A stretch of DNA of 64,000 bases from Alicyclobacillus kakegawensis NBRC 103104. GTDB lineage: Bacteria; Bacillota; Bacilli; Alicyclobacillales; Alicyclobacillaceae. The first letter of the stretch is position 1; each line of letters begins with the position of its first letter. This document shows, piece after piece, positions 18,002-26,866 of this stretch. Made by a program: the position numbers and the translations under genes. The stretch spans positions 1 to 64,000 of the forward strand of contig NZ_BCRP01000011.1 in assembly GCF_001552655.1 (NCBI RefSeq). Reading direction: 5' to 3'. A model generated the notes under the pieces. That model saw only the letters and a list, made by a program, of their open reading frames with translations, was not told the DNA's origin and searched no databases.

Positions 18002-18994
18002 TCATGCCATCAGGCGCAGGAGTTCTGTCTTGGGCAGGTTGCCGAAGTAGGCCCGGGTGTCGACATCGGCCAGCGCGGCCGCCAGGGCGTCGGCATCGTA
18101 ACGACAGCCTAGCAGCCGCCGTTCCAGTTCGGCGACGTCCCGCTCGCCAAAAAAGTCACCAAAGATGCGGCACTGCTCAATGCGGCCGCCAACCACGTGA
18201 AGCCGTACGTCAATCAGCCCAATCCCGGGAAAATACTCGCTGCGCCGCACGTTGAAAGGCGGCGACTGGCCGTAGACCCAGTCCCAGTGGCGGTACCGCC
18301 GGTTCGCCAGATCCTCGACGGCCCGCCAGTCGGCGTCCGACAGAGGGTGCCGGGGGATTTCTGGGTAGCCGGCGAAAATGCGCTCAAGCAGCACCTGGCG
18401 GAACTCGTGGATGTCCATGTCGCGTTTCAGATAGGGCCGGATGTTGGTGACGCGGCTGCGCACCGATTTGATGCCCTTGGATTCTATCTTCTTGCGGTTC
18501 ACCCGCAGCGCCTTGGCGACGTTGTCGAGGTTGACGTCAAACATCAGGGTGCCGTGGCTGAACATGCGGCCGCGGGTGGCAAACTGGGCGTTGCCGGAGA
18601 CCTTCTTGCCCTCGACAAGGATGTCGTTGCGCCCGGACAGTTCCGCCGGGACGCCGAGCTCCCGCAGAGCGGCGATGACCGGCTCGGTGAAGCGGCGATA
18701 GTTGTGAAAGCTGTTGCCGTCATTTTTGGTGATGAAACTGAAACTGAGGTCTCCCTCATCGTTGTAGACCGCCCCTCCGCCCGATAGGCGCCGGGTGACG
18801 GTGACGCCGTGCGCGCGGACGTAATCGGTGTTGATTTCCTCCAGGGTGTTCTGGTTCTTGCCGACGATAACGGTAGGATGCATGGAGTAAAACAGGAGGT
18901 ACGTCTGGTCGATGTCGAACGTCGTCAGGGCGTGTTCTTCAAGGGCCAGGTTGAGTGTGGCGTCCATGATGTTTTGATTGTCGATGAAAAGCAT
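18002..18994 (-). CDS. lplA: lipoate-protein ligase A
   Basis: 330-residue lipoate-protein ligase that attaches lipoate to E2 subunits and GcvH. The biotin/lipoate transferase fold shows RRLSGGGAVYNDEGDLSFSF, NDILVEGKKVSGNAQ with the catalytic Lys and HGTLMFDV, and a C-terminal accessory domain. The ATG at 18994 is preferred over the GTG nine bases earlier because GAGG is 8 nt upstream. It lies 5 nt after the stop of the HAD phosphatase gene, so the two are translationally linked. Confidence 0.92.
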   Translation of the reverse strand: MLFIDNQNIMDATLNLALEEHALTTFDIDQTYLLFYSMHPTVIVGKNQNTLEEINTDYVRAHGVTVTRRLSGGGAVYNDEGDLSFSFITKNDGNSFHNYRRFTEPVIAALRELGVPAELSGRNDILVEGKKVSGNAQFATRGRMFSHGTLMFDVNLDNVAKALRVNRKKIESKGIKSVRSRVTNIRPYLKRDMDIHEFRQVLLERIFAGYPEIPRHPLSDADWRAVEDLANRRYRHWDWVYGQSPPFNVRRSEYFPGIGLIDVRLHVVGGRIEQCRIFGDFFGERDVAELERRLLGCRYDADALAAALADVDTRAYFGNLPKTELLRLMA

Positions 18995-18999
18995 GTCCT

Positions 19000-19755
19000 T
19001 CACCTCGCGGCCATGTGGCCGCTCAACAGCCGCTCAATCGCCCGGGCGACCCCGTGCGCCTCGCAGACATCGGTCACAAAGTCGGCCTCCTGCTTTACCC
19101 TCTCCTGGGCGTTGCCCATGGCCACCCCGAGCCCGGCCCACTTCATCATCGGGATGTCGTTCAAGCTGTCGCCCATCACAATCACCTGATCCGGCGTGAT
19201 GCCCAAGTGGTCGCAAACCGTCTGTAGGCCGCTGGCCTTCGTGACCCCACGAGGATTGACCTCGATGTTATGCGGATTGGAATTGGACAGTTCATACCGG
19301 CCGCGCGACTCGAGGATGGCCCAAATGCGCTCCACGGTATCCATATCGTCCGCGTAGAACCCGAACTTGAGCCACGTGGCCTGCCGCAGGAGCGGCTTGA
19401 TGTCCGTATCGCTGACCACCCCGTCGACTGTGGTGGCCCACCAGTGCACGCCAAACTGGCGAGCCAAATCGTAGAGAAATCGGATGTCGTCCGGGTGCAG
19501 GGGGTGCCGCTCCAACAACCGATCATCCGCCGTCCAGACCTCGCCGCCGTTGAGCGTGACGACCGGCCACGTCAGCCCCAGCTCGCGCATGAATTGCCGC
19601 ACCGGACCGAGGATGTGCCGGCCCGTGGCAAACGTGACGGCCACGCCCGCCTGCATCGCCCTTCTCATCCAGCGCCGATTCTCCTCGGAAATGTCCAGGC
19701 CCAGGTCGAGACTGGTCCCGTCCATGTCCAGGGCAATCAGCTTCCAATCGGGCAT
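19000..19755 (-). CDS. Cof-type HAD-superfamily hydrolase
   Basis: 251-residue HAD-IIB (Cof) phosphatase. Motif I is DMDGTSLD (10-17), motif II sits in TFATGR, the catalytic Lys is in GVTKASGL and motif III/IV is MGDSLNDIPMM. The Cof cap domain is present. The substrate is unknown; such enzymes hydrolyse sugar phosphates or nucleotide cofactors. An AGGAGGAG site precedes the ATG. It is the first gene of a two-gene unit with lplA. Confidence 0.88.
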   Translation of the reverse strand: MPDWKLIALDMDGTSLDLGLDISEENRRWMRRAMQAGVAVTFATGRHILGPVRQFMRELGLTWPVVTLNGGEVWTADDRLLERHPLHPDDIRFLYDLARQFGVHWWATTVDGVVSDTDIKPLLRQATWLKFGFYADDMDTVERIWAILESRGRYELSNSNPHNIEVNPRGVTKASGLQTVCDHLGITPDQVIVMGDSLNDIPMMKWAGLGVAMGNAQERVKQEADFVTDVCEAHGVARAIERLLSGHMAAR

Positions 19756-19879
19756 TTTCTCTCCTCCTAGCTCTCATTCGTGCTGAACCCACGTATGCGC
19801 CGTAGGACCCCAGAGGTTCAATCGGGATCGGGCAGCGCATGCGCTCCAGAAGAGCACCGGCCTAGACACAGCGCCGTGC

Positions 19880-20629
19880 CTACGGACCCGTGTGCGCCAG
19901 GAGCCGATGCTGGATGTGCGCGCGGGCGGAGGCCGCCAGAGACGGGACCTCCAACAGGGCCCGCAGCGCCGATATGCTGGAACACCGCCCGTGTATCAGG
20001 TCGTTGACCCGCGCCACAGTCCACTCCGGGTAGGGCCTCTGCAGCAACCTCACTGCTTGTCCGGCCTGAATCCACCCCGGCCTGCGAACCCGCAGGTACC
20101 AGCCGCTGCGTCCGCTGCTGCACACCCGCTCGGTCAGACCGGGGAGGCCCCAGTAGCGCTCAATCTTCCAACACGGGACGCGCGGCTGCGCCACCTCGAC
20201 TTCGGCCGTCCCGACCAGGTACACGTCGCCGATGCACACGGCCTGCTCGTCAAGTCCATCGACGGTGAAGTTTTCCGCAAACGATCCGTACGGCAGCGTG
20301 CGACCGAGTTCCTGGCGCCACAGCACATAGTGGCTGGCCGCGTACGCGAGCACCGCTTTGTCCGGGCCGCCGTGGTTCTTCCTGTCGGCCTGCCCGTCCC
20401 ACTCCAGTTGCTCGCTCCCCAGGTGCAGCGGACGGTCGACCGGCGCCTTGGCGAACCCGGATACCCAGGTGGCCGGGGCGGTCTCACCGCCGTCCTGCCC
20501 ATCGCCGTCCCAGGCCGGCGCCCCCACGGGCTGGCCCTCCCACGGGCGTGCCGGCGCGTCCGGCGGCGTCTGTGCCAGATACGCGCGCGGACGGCCAACC
20601 TGCACGGATACCAGCCTTCCCTCCTGCAT
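19880..20629 (-). CDS. MOSC-domain protein (YiiM-like)
   Basis: 249-residue MOSC-domain protein of the YiiM type, a family that binds molybdenum cofactor and often reduces N-hydroxylated compounds. Typical stretches are DGQADRKNHGGPDKAVLAYA, LPYGSFAENFTVDG, and QPRVPCWKIERYWG, whose Cys is the presumed Mo ligand. The start at 20629 has GGGGG CAGAGG just upstream and a TATACT -10 at 20661-20666, which argues against the longer frame to 20743. It is monocistronic. Confidence 0.82.
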   Translation of the reverse strand: MQEGRLVSVQVGRPRAYLAQTPPDAPARPWEGQPVGAPAWDGDGQDGGETAPATWVSGFAKAPVDRPLHLGSEQLEWDGQADRKNHGGPDKAVLAYAASHYVLWRQELGRTLPYGSFAENFTVDGLDEQAVCIGDVYLVGTAEVEVAQPRVPCWKIERYWGLPGLTERVCSSGRSGWYLRVRRPGWIQAGQAVRLLQRPYPEWTVARVNDLIHGRCSSISALRALLEVPSLAASARAHIQHRLLAHTGP

Positions 20630-20864
20630 GCCTCTGCCCCCATTCGCGTTGTCGATCCCCAGTATAACAGCTGCGTCTGTTCCGGGCATCGGGCGGAAAA
20701 GCAGACAACCAGGCCGCGGCGGATCGATGGGCTGGGAGAACAAGACGGGTTCATGCGGCCGCGTACGCCAACGTCTCGTCGAGCAAGCGGCTGTGCAGGT
20801 TGTATACTGAGAGGAACAAGAACGCAGGCAACCGAGTCAACCTACGCGCGGACGCAAAAGGGGT

Positions 20865-21560
20865 GTGGCGGCACTGAAGCTTTTGTTCCTGTTCATGACC
20901 TGGCGGCTCCTGACGGCGGTGTTTGGAAATCCGTGGTTGGCCATCCTGGTCCTCCTCGTCGCCTACTACGTGCTGGATAGGCGCTATATCGGGCTTTTGC
21001 CCAGTTTTCGCCGGCCGCTGCGGCGCTGGCGGCGGATGACCGAATTGAAGCGCACGATTGCGCAAAGCCCGCACCACGCGGATGCGCGTTACGAGTTGGC
21101 TGGCTTGTATATCGAACGAAAAAGCTGGTCAGCGGCGCAGAAGCTGCTGGAATCGTTGCCGGATTCCGTACGGGAGTCCCCCGAAGTGAGGTACGACGAG
21201 GGCGTGTGCGCTGTGGAACTGGGAGACGCGGACCGCGGAGAGCGCCTGATGCGCAGCGCCGTGGCGCAGACCCCCAACCTGCGCTACGGGGAACCCTATC
21301 TGCGCCTGGCCGCGCTGCACGTCAAGGACCGTCCAGAACAGTCATTGGCGGACCTGCACGAAGCCCGGAAATACAACGAATCCTCGTGTCAAGCCCTGTA
21401 TCGGATGGCATCCCTCTACCACAGGCTCGGGCGACCCGCGGAGGCCACTGCAGCCCTGCGGCAGTGTCTGGAAACCTACCGCTGGCTGCCCCGCTTTCGC
21501 CGGCAAACGGAGCGGCGCTGGGTTCTGCTGGCGCGCCTGCGGCTGCTCGGACGCCGGTGA
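20865..21560 (+). CDS. membrane-anchored tetratricopeptide-repeat protein
   Basis: 231-residue protein with two N-terminal hydrophobic segments (about 5-35, ending in a cluster of Arg) followed by four to five TPR-like helix pairs, for example HADARYELAGLYIERKSW and CQALYRMASLYHRLGRPAEA. It resembles small TPR proteins of Firmicutes of unknown function. The GTG start has AAAAGGGG immediately upstream. A TATACT-like -10 near 20802 may be its promoter. No partner can be deduced. Confidence 0.65.
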   Translation: MAALKLLFLFMTWRLLTAVFGNPWLAILVLLVAYYVLDRRYIGLLPSFRRPLRRWRRMTELKRTIAQSPHHADARYELAGLYIERKSWSAAQKLLESLPDSVRESPEVRYDEGVCAVELGDADRGERLMRSAVAQTPNLRYGEPYLRLAALHVKDRPEQSLADLHEARKYNESSCQALYRMASLYHRLGRPAEATAALRQCLETYRWLPRFRRQTERRWVLLARLRLLGRR

Positions 21561-21726
21561 CGCGACGGGAAGGCGGCTTCGCCAATCGAACAAGCCAACT
21601 GCAGAACCACAACGCCATGATGGGCGGCCATGTGATTGTGCGCACGCCTGGTGGCATAGGGCCATATTCTGCAGGCAAGCGAACCGGGTGCGGCTTGCTT
21701 CGGTTGACCAAGAGGAGGAGAGAACG

Positions 21727-22200
21727 ATGGCGGAAGCGACAAGCAGCCTGTGGCAGCGCTTGTATCGACGGGTTCAATCGACCCTCTACGCGGAGCAGGT
21801 GTTTTGCTCCATCACGTCGGAGATGAATTACCTGCCCAATTTCGCGAGGCAGCCGGTGTTGCGCAGCCTTCACGCTGAAAATTATGAAAGCAGTTACCAC
21901 CTGAACACCGCGGCCGGCAATTTGGTGCGCATCCTGGCGGGCGCCCACAGCCAGCGCCAACAACAGCGCTTGGTTCTTATGACCGTCGAGTGCTTTATTG
22001 AAGCGCGTGAGCACATGGACAAAGCCGCAGGTTATCTGCGGCAGCTGGAGACAACAGACAAGCGGGACAAGGCCTGGATTTACGCAGCCTGGCACTGGCA
22101 TGAACAACGCGTTCACTGGCTGACCAAGGCGATGCGGCGCCTGCAGGCAAGCGTCCCGGAATCGGTGTGGCAGGCAGGCGTCGGTCTGGTGAAATCTTGA
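21727..22200 (+). CDS. hypothetical protein
   Basis: 157-residue soluble, mainly helical protein starting MAEATSSLWQRLYRRVQSTL, with aromatic- and Gln-rich helices (SQRQQQRLVLMTVECFIEA, AWIYAAWHWHEQRVHWL). AGGAGGAG precedes the ATG by about 6 nt, which strongly supports a real gene. No signal peptide or transmembrane segment is seen. I do not recognise the family. It follows the TPR gene by about 165 nt on the same strand. Confidence 0.6.
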   Translation: MAEATSSLWQRLYRRVQSTLYAEQVFCSITSEMNYLPNFARQPVLRSLHAENYESSYHLNTAAGNLVRILAGAHSQRQQQRLVLMTVECFIEAREHMDKAAGYLRQLETTDKRDKAWIYAAWHWHEQRVHWLTKAMRRLQASVPESVWQAGVGLVKS

Positions 22201-22380
22201 GCATGCTGGAATGAGAGGCGCTCGGCTGAAGGATGTCCAGATGACGGATACGACAAAAGGGCATTGCCGTGCGAGCGCCCGACGCAGCTCCGCTATTTTG
22301 AAAATTTTGCTACCTTCACGCCGGACGGCGCGCCGAATGGCACGCCGCCCCGTGACGGTTTTTGTACCGCTGTATATGCC

Positions 22381-22587
22381 TCAAAACCCTTGATACTGAG
22401 GCTCTTCCTGCTCGAGCACCTGCACTCGCTGCTCCAACGACTGAACCAGGGTCTTGGTCTGGTTGGCCGCGTCGGTGTACAACTGCTTGGCTTGCTGGTT
22501 CTGCGTCTGCAGGGCGAACTGCTCAAAGCTGGCCTGCGCGCTCTTCAATCCGGCAAGGGTCTGTTTCACCTGGCTTGCCACCGTCAT
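22381..22587 (-). CDS. DUF1657 small protein (spore-associated)
   Basis: 68-residue protein starting MTVASQVKQTLAGLKSAQ and matching the DUF1657 pattern (LKSAQASFEQFALQTQNQQAKQLYTDAANQ), a small helical family common in endospore formers and often found near spoVA genes. GGAGG lies 8 nt before the ATG. A sigma-G/F-like promoter at 22631-22658 fits forespore expression. It lies downstream of the fetB-like gene but has its own promoter. Confidence 0.75.
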   Translation of the reverse strand: MTVASQVKQTLAGLKSAQASFEQFALQTQNQQAKQLYTDAANQTKTLVQSLEQRVQVLEQEEPQYQGF

Positions 22588-22630
22588 CGCGCATTCCTCC
22601 TCACGACGTGTTCTGATGGAGACGTATATC

Positions 22631-22658
22631 ATTATGTCTCGCGGGCCCCTCGATATGC
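22631..22658 (-). promoter_or_regulatory. putative sigma-G/sigma-F promoter of the DUF1657 gene
   Basis: On the minus strand GCATAT and CATAATGA are separated by 16 nt, close to the forespore consensus (GnATA, then CAnnnTA). It lies about 40 nt before the start codon at 22587. Confidence 0.4.
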
Positions 22659-22703
22659 ACCGACGGCGGACTGCAACCGCAGGATTCCGACCTCGGCTGC
22701 GCC

Positions 22704-23450
22704 TTAGACAACCAACTGCCAGAAGCGGTTAAACAACCGTGGGTAAGTGAGAAACCCGAGCACGATGCTGGTGATAGCAGCGGAAGCGATGATGGCAAAC
22801 ACAATCAGCAACTGATAGCGGACAGCCTGAATGGGGTCTGCACCGGCGATGATTTGCCCGGTCATCATCCCGGGGAGTTGGACCAGGCCCATTGTCTTGG
22901 CGCTGTCAATCGTCGGAATCATGCTGGCTTTGGTGGCCGCTTTGACCACCGCGCGCGACGCCTGTTTTGGGTTGGCGCCCAGGGCCAGCAGCGCCCACAC
23001 CTCGGCGTTGCGGGTCCTGGCCTCATCGCGCAGGCGATTCAGGAACAAACCGCAGGCTACCATCGAGTTGCCGATAATCATGCCGCTGATAGGGATGATA
23101 TACGAAGGTCGGCCAGGAATCACATGTACGGCCAACAAGAAGCCTTGAGCCAACACCTCGGCGGCCGCAATGGCGGCAAACGGACGCCAGAACCGCCCGG
23201 CCAGGCCGCGCCCGCGCCGCCCCGCGTTGTCCGCCGCGACGCAGGTCATCAGCGCTACCATGGCCGCTGTCAACGCAAAGTTATCCATGTGAAAGACAAA
23301 CTTGAGGACATAGCCGATGACAAGCAGCTGCACAGTGGCGCGGATGGTCGCCACCACCATGTCCTTTTCGAGGCCAAGGCGCTGCCAGAGCGAAACCAGC
23401 ATCGCCGCAACGACAAACGCCAGCGTCAGTGCCAACGTCCACAGGCTCAT
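22704..23450 (-). CDS. fetB: FetB-type (UPF0014) ABC transporter permease
   Basis: 248-residue membrane protein with about seven hydrophobic segments and the UPF0014/FetB signatures LISGMIIGNSMVACGL-like SGMIIGNSMVACGLFLNRL, EVWALLALGANPKQA and LVQLPGMMTGQIIAGADP. In Escherichia coli FetAB exports iron and protects against oxidative stress; the Bacillus equivalents are less studied. It starts 13 nt after the fetA-like ATPase gene, forming a two-gene transporter. Confidence 0.85.
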   Translation of the reverse strand: MSLWTLALTLAFVVAAMLVSLWQRLGLEKDMVVATIRATVQLLVIGYVLKFVFHMDNFALTAAMVALMTCVAADNAGRRGRGLAGRFWRPFAAIAAAEVLAQGFLLAVHVIPGRPSYIIPISGMIIGNSMVACGLFLNRLRDEARTRNAEVWALLALGANPKQASRAVVKAATKASMIPTIDSAKTMGLVQLPGMMTGQIIAGADPIQAVRYQLLIVFAIIASAAITSIVLGFLTYPRLFNRFWQLVV

Positions 23451-23462
23451 GATTCGCCCTCC

Positions 23463-24248
23463 TCACCTGCGTCCAGCGCCAGCCTGCCCGCGCTCAGCTG
23501 TCCGCAAAAAACGTTTGGCTGCCTCAGTCTGCGGCGCCTCGAAGAACGCCTCGGTTGTTCCCTGTTCGACCACCCGCCCATTGTCGATGAGCCACGTCTC
23601 ATCCCCCACGCGCCGGGCCTGCTCCAGGTCGTGCGTCACCCAGACGACCGTCAAGCATCGCGAAGTGACGAGGCAACGGACATGGCGCTCAATGACCCCG
23701 GCTGACTCGCGATCCAGTGCGGATGTCCCTTCGTCGACCAGCAGGATGTCCGGTTCGTTAGCCAAGGTGCGCGCCAGAGCCACGCGCTGCTTTTGGCCGC
23801 CCGACAACTCCTCTGCCGGGCGCTGGAGAATAGATGGGTCCAAGCCCACCTGCTGCAAGAGCCTGTGACCGTCTGCCTGCGGCCGGCCGTGCAGCCGACT
23901 GGGAACGGCCAGGTTGTCCGCAACCGTACCTGGGAGCATGACCGGCTGCTGCATGACCAGTCCCACGCGGCGGCGCAGCTCGGCTAACGGCCAACTACGC
24001 ACTTCCCGCCCCCAGACAAACACCTCCCCGACATCGGGGGTCTGCAACAGGTTGCACAAGGAAAGCAAGGTGCTTTTTCCAGCTCCTGAAGGCCCGATGA
24101 GCGTCAGCACACGGCCGCGCGCCAGTCTTCCGGACACCTCGGTGAGGATGCTTTTCGGCCCGTCCTCACTTGTCAGCACCCGGCCGGCGTCGCGAAACTC
24201 AATGGCCCAAGGCGATGGCTCAGGCTTGACGGCGGGTGCGTGCGGCAC
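23463..24248 (-). CDS. fetA: FetA-type ABC transporter ATP-binding protein
   Basis: 261-residue ABC ATPase. Walker A GPSGAGKST, Q-loop MQQPVMLP, signature LSGGQKQRVALART, Walker B ILLVDEGTSALD and the switch His in WVTHDLEQ are all intact. The start is set at the GTG at 24248, 7 nt after GGAGG; a GTG at 24254 sits too close to that site. It overlaps the MBL-hydrolase stop region and precedes fetB, with which it should form an iron or metal exporter. Confidence 0.85.
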   Translation of the reverse strand: MPHAPAVKPEPSPWAIEFRDAGRVLTSEDGPKSILTEVSGRLARGRVLTLIGPSGAGKSTLLSLCNLLQTPDVGEVFVWGREVRSWPLAELRRRVGLVMQQPVMLPGTVADNLAVPSRLHGRPQADGHRLLQQVGLDPSILQRPAEELSGGQKQRVALARTLANEPDILLVDEGTSALDRESAGVIERHVRCLVTSRCLTVVWVTHDLEQARRVGDETWLIDNGRVVEQGTTEAFFEAPQTEAAKRFLRTAERGQAGAGRR

Positions 24249-24250
24249 CG

Positions 24251-24991
24251 TCACACCTCCAACACCTGGCGCGTGAACAGCCGTTCCACCCCGCGCCCGT
24301 ATGCCGCCTCCGCCTGCTGGACGAGCTTGCTGATGTCGCCCTCATGGGGATAATGGGTCAGCGCCAGCCGCGCAGCCTCCGCCTCGCGGGCCAACTGGCC
24401 GGCCTGCCGAGCGGTCAGGTGACCGGCGTGCACAGCCTGCTTTTCCTGCCCATCGAACATGCTCGCCTCGCAGATAAACAGGTCGGCCGCCCGCGCCACC
24501 TGGAGCAGTTCCGGCACCAGCGAAGAATCGGCGGAAAACGCAAACACGCGGCCCTCCGCCTCAGCCCGCACGGCCAGGCACGGAACCGGGTGTTGGGTCG
24601 GGGCGAATGTGAACGAGACACCGCCGACAGACACACTTTCGTCCGGCTTCAGTGTGTGCAAGCGAATGAGCGGCTCGCGCCGCAGCTCCTCCATCAATCC
24701 CCCGGGTCCGGGCAGCATGTACATCGGGAGCGGGGCGGTGCGCCGGCCGCTCAATCGCGCTTGCAGCAGCGCGTACGCGAGCACGCCGAGATCGGCATTG
24801 TGGTCATGGTGATGGTGCGTGATTACCACACCGGTCAGCCTCTCCACCGGGCACACGTGGAAGAGTTGGGCCAGCACGCCGGATCCGCAGTCGAGCAGGA
24901 TGCGCTCATCCCCCGATTCGAGGAGAAAACCGGTGGTGGCTTCCCCCGCCTCCGGGTACGTGCCCCAGAAACCCAGCACATGAACCTTCAT
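24251..24991 (-). CDS. MBL-fold metal-dependent hydrolase (RNase Z-like/YhfI type)
   Basis: 246-residue metallo-beta-lactamase-fold protein with the zinc motif THHHHDHNADL, a later His in TQHPVPCLAV, Asp in FSADSSL, and a His in LTHYPHEGD. It resembles YhfI/arylsulfatase-type or RNase Z-like hydrolases; the actual substrate is unknown. AAGGAG lies 8 nt before the ATG at 24991. Its stop abuts the ATPase start, so it is co-translated with fetAB. Confidence 0.8.
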   Translation of the reverse strand: MKVHVLGFWGTYPEAGEATTGFLLESGDERILLDCGSGVLAQLFHVCPVERLTGVVITHHHHDHNADLGVLAYALLQARLSGRRTAPLPMYMLPGPGGLMEELRREPLIRLHTLKPDESVSVGGVSFTFAPTQHPVPCLAVRAEAEGRVFAFSADSSLVPELLQVARAADLFICEASMFDGQEKQAVHAGHLTARQAGQLAREAEAARLALTHYPHEGDISKLVQQAEAAYGRGVERLFTRQVLEV

Positions 24992-25063
24992 GCGCTCATC
25001 TCCTTGTCGCATCGTATCGGTTGGTCCGCTCTTAGGAAACGCCCCCAGGGGCGCTCAGAGGTT

Positions 25064-25633
25064 TCAGACCCACATCAACACCTGCAGCAGCCAGCCAAAC
25101 AACAAAAACCCCCAAGCAGCCGGACTGACGACTCGTCTGGGCCGAATCTGCGCCGACGACCACTGCCGCGAAGGCCCGCCGATATGATTTTGCCACACTA
25201 CGTGCACGTAAGCGCCGCCGTAGGCCCGGTTGACCTCACCTGTACGCCCTTCCGGCCACAGACGGCGCAGGAAGTGGAACAGCCAGACAAAAAGCGCCAG
25301 GACCAGCGCGAGGCCGATGAAGAACCAGGCCACCACACCCCCGAATGTGGGATGGGCCAGCCAGCGCAGGCCGGGCCAATTGGGCCACACACCGTGCCAG
25401 GCGCCCAAGCCGCGGAGAATGGTCAGGACCAGCTGCACCAAACCATCGAGAAACTCGACGACAAAGGCCAGGGACAGGATGCCGGAGGCAACCAGAAACA
25501 AGTAATCCCACAGGGTCAGGCGTTCGAACACGTACTCAAACGCCCTGTCCACCAGGTAAGCGGTGGGACTGAAATTGCGGATGAAACTGTACAGTTCCCA
25601 CGCCCGCAGCAGTTTGCCGAGGCGGCGAAACAC
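25064..25633 (-). CDS. hypothetical membrane protein
   Basis: 189-residue protein starting MFRRLGKLLRAWELYSFIRN with three hydrophobic segments (about 35-60, 90-115, and the extreme C-terminus FLLFGWLLQVLMW). A basic loop (QNHIGGPSRQWSSAQIRPRR) lies before the last segment. The GTG at 25633 has GGAGG 6 nt upstream. The reading frame continues far upstream but that part shadows the GIY-YIG gene. It sits between the GIY-YIG and MBL genes on the same strand. I do not recognise the family. Confidence 0.55.
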   Translation of the reverse strand: MFRRLGKLLRAWELYSFIRNFSPTAYLVDRAFEYVFERLTLWDYLFLVASGILSLAFVVEFLDGLVQLVLTILRGLGAWHGVWPNWPGLRWLAHPTFGGVVAWFFIGLALVLALFVWLFHFLRRLWPEGRTGEVNRAYGGAYVHVVWQNHIGGPSRQWSSAQIRPRRVVSPAAWGFLLFGWLLQVLMWV

Positions 25634-25694
25634 TCGCTTCCTCCCCTTTCCCGCGCCCGTCCGCCCGCGGCCCGTGCATCGCATGCAAACCCGC

Positions 25695-26120
25695 TCACGC
25701 CTGCGGCGCACCCTCCCCGGCGGCGCTGTCGCCGATGAGGGCCAATTTCTGCGCCCGTGACAACCGCTTGATCTCGCGCTCCCGACGCAGGGCGGCCGCT
25801 TTGTCGGCAAAGGTTTCCACGCGCCGCAGGATAAACGGGCCGCGGCCGCGCGTGTACTTGGCGCCCCGACCGGCCTGGTGCGCGGCCAGGCGCTTGTCCA
25901 CGTCAGTGGTCCAGCCGGTGTAAATCGTACCGTCGCCGCACTCCAACATGTAGACGTGATGCGAGGCTCTGCCCGTGACAGCCGTGCGATCCGCTGGGTT
26001 GGATGCGGCCGGGGCGGAGTCCGAAGCGGACGGTGGCGGTTGGTGAGCGCACGCGGCGCTTGCCTTGGCGCTCTCCTTGGCACGCGTCCGGCCTTGTGTC
26101 CGGTGTCGGCGCCCGCTCAC
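25695..26120 (-). CDS. GIY-YIG nuclease-superfamily protein (UPF0213/YhbQ-like)
   Basis: 141 residues. The C-terminal 85 form a compact GIY-YIG domain (VYMLECGDGTIYTGWTTDVDK, then KYTRGRGP and ALRREREIKRLSRAQK). The family member YhbQ/YazA type is usually about 85-100 residues. Here about 55 low-complexity, Ala/Ser/Pro-rich residues precede it. The GTG at 26120 overlaps the stop codon of the transglycosylase (GTGA), suggesting coupled translation. The function of the family is DNA-related but not settled. Confidence 0.75.
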   Translation of the reverse strand: MSGRRHRTQGRTRAKESAKASAACAHQPPPSASDSAPAASNPADRTAVTGRASHHVYMLECGDGTIYTGWTTDVDKRLAAHQAGRGAKYTRGRGPFILRRVETFADKAAALRREREIKRLSRAQKLALIGDSAAGEGAPQA

Positions 26121-26857
26121 GTGCCGGCCGTTCCTTTCAGGCGCAGCGGCTGGTGGTAAATCGCTTCGGCACTGGCTTTGCTCAGCCGGCCCGCGTCGAC
26201 CATGTTCTCCAGCACCACCCACTGGCGGGCGCGCGCCCGCTGCAAGGAAATGAACGGATCATACAAAGACGGGCCGTTGGGCAAGCCGGCCAGCAGGCTC
26301 AACTCGCCTTCGTTGAGGGCATCGGGCGGGAGCCCGAAATACGTCTCGGCGGCGTTGTAGAGCCCGTACGCTCCGTGCCCGAAGTAGATCATGTTGACGT
26401 AATCGCTCAGCGTCTGCCTTTTGCTCATCGTGTCGTAAATGCCGACGGCGTAGACCATTTGCCGCAGTTTGCGGACCAGCGTCTTCTCCTTGGAGAGCAG
26501 AGTGTTGTCCACCAGCTGCTGGGTGATGGTGGACCCGCCTTCCACATACCCGTCCGCCTCGATGTCGACGTACAACGAGCGCACGATGCCGACCGGGTCT
26601 ATCCCTGGGTCCCACCAGAACCGTCGGTCCTCAGTGGCGATGATGGCCTCGCGAAAGAAATCGGGAATCTGGTCATAAGTGAGCGGGTGCACATGGTACT
26701 GCCGGGTTCGCTCCTCTACGACCGCCTGGACCGCCTTGTCGATGGGCCGCAACCGGGTGAAGTAGACGTACAGGCCGCCGTACACTGCCGCCAGCAGAAC
26801 AACGGCAGCCAACGCCAGCTTCACCACAGCCTTGAGCAACCGCCCCAGGACGCGCAT
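26117..26857 (-). CDS. monofunctional peptidoglycan glycosyltransferase (GT51)
   Basis: 246-residue membrane-anchored lipid II polymerase. One N-terminal transmembrane helix (about 8-33) is followed by the GT51 motifs ATEDRRFWWDPGIDP (catalytic Glu), EGGSTITQQLVDN, RKLRQM, and QTLSDYVNMIYFGHGAYGL (second Glu region). No transpeptidase domain follows, so it is monofunctional (MtgA-like) rather than a class A PBP. It starts 9 nt after ddl and ends in overlap with the GIY-YIG gene, linking cell-wall precursor synthesis with polymerisation. Confidence 0.88.
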   Translation of the reverse strand: MRVLGRLLKAVVKLALAAVVLLAAVYGGLYVYFTRLRPIDKAVQAVVEERTRQYHVHPLTYDQIPDFFREAIIATEDRRFWWDPGIDPVGIVRSLYVDIEADGYVEGGSTITQQLVDNTLLSKEKTLVRKLRQMVYAVGIYDTMSKRQTLSDYVNMIYFGHGAYGLYNAAETYFGLPPDALNEGELSLLAGLPNGPSLYDPFISLQRARARQWVVLENMVDAGRLSKASAEAIYHQPLRLKGTAGT

Positions 26858-26866
26858 GCGCAGGGA

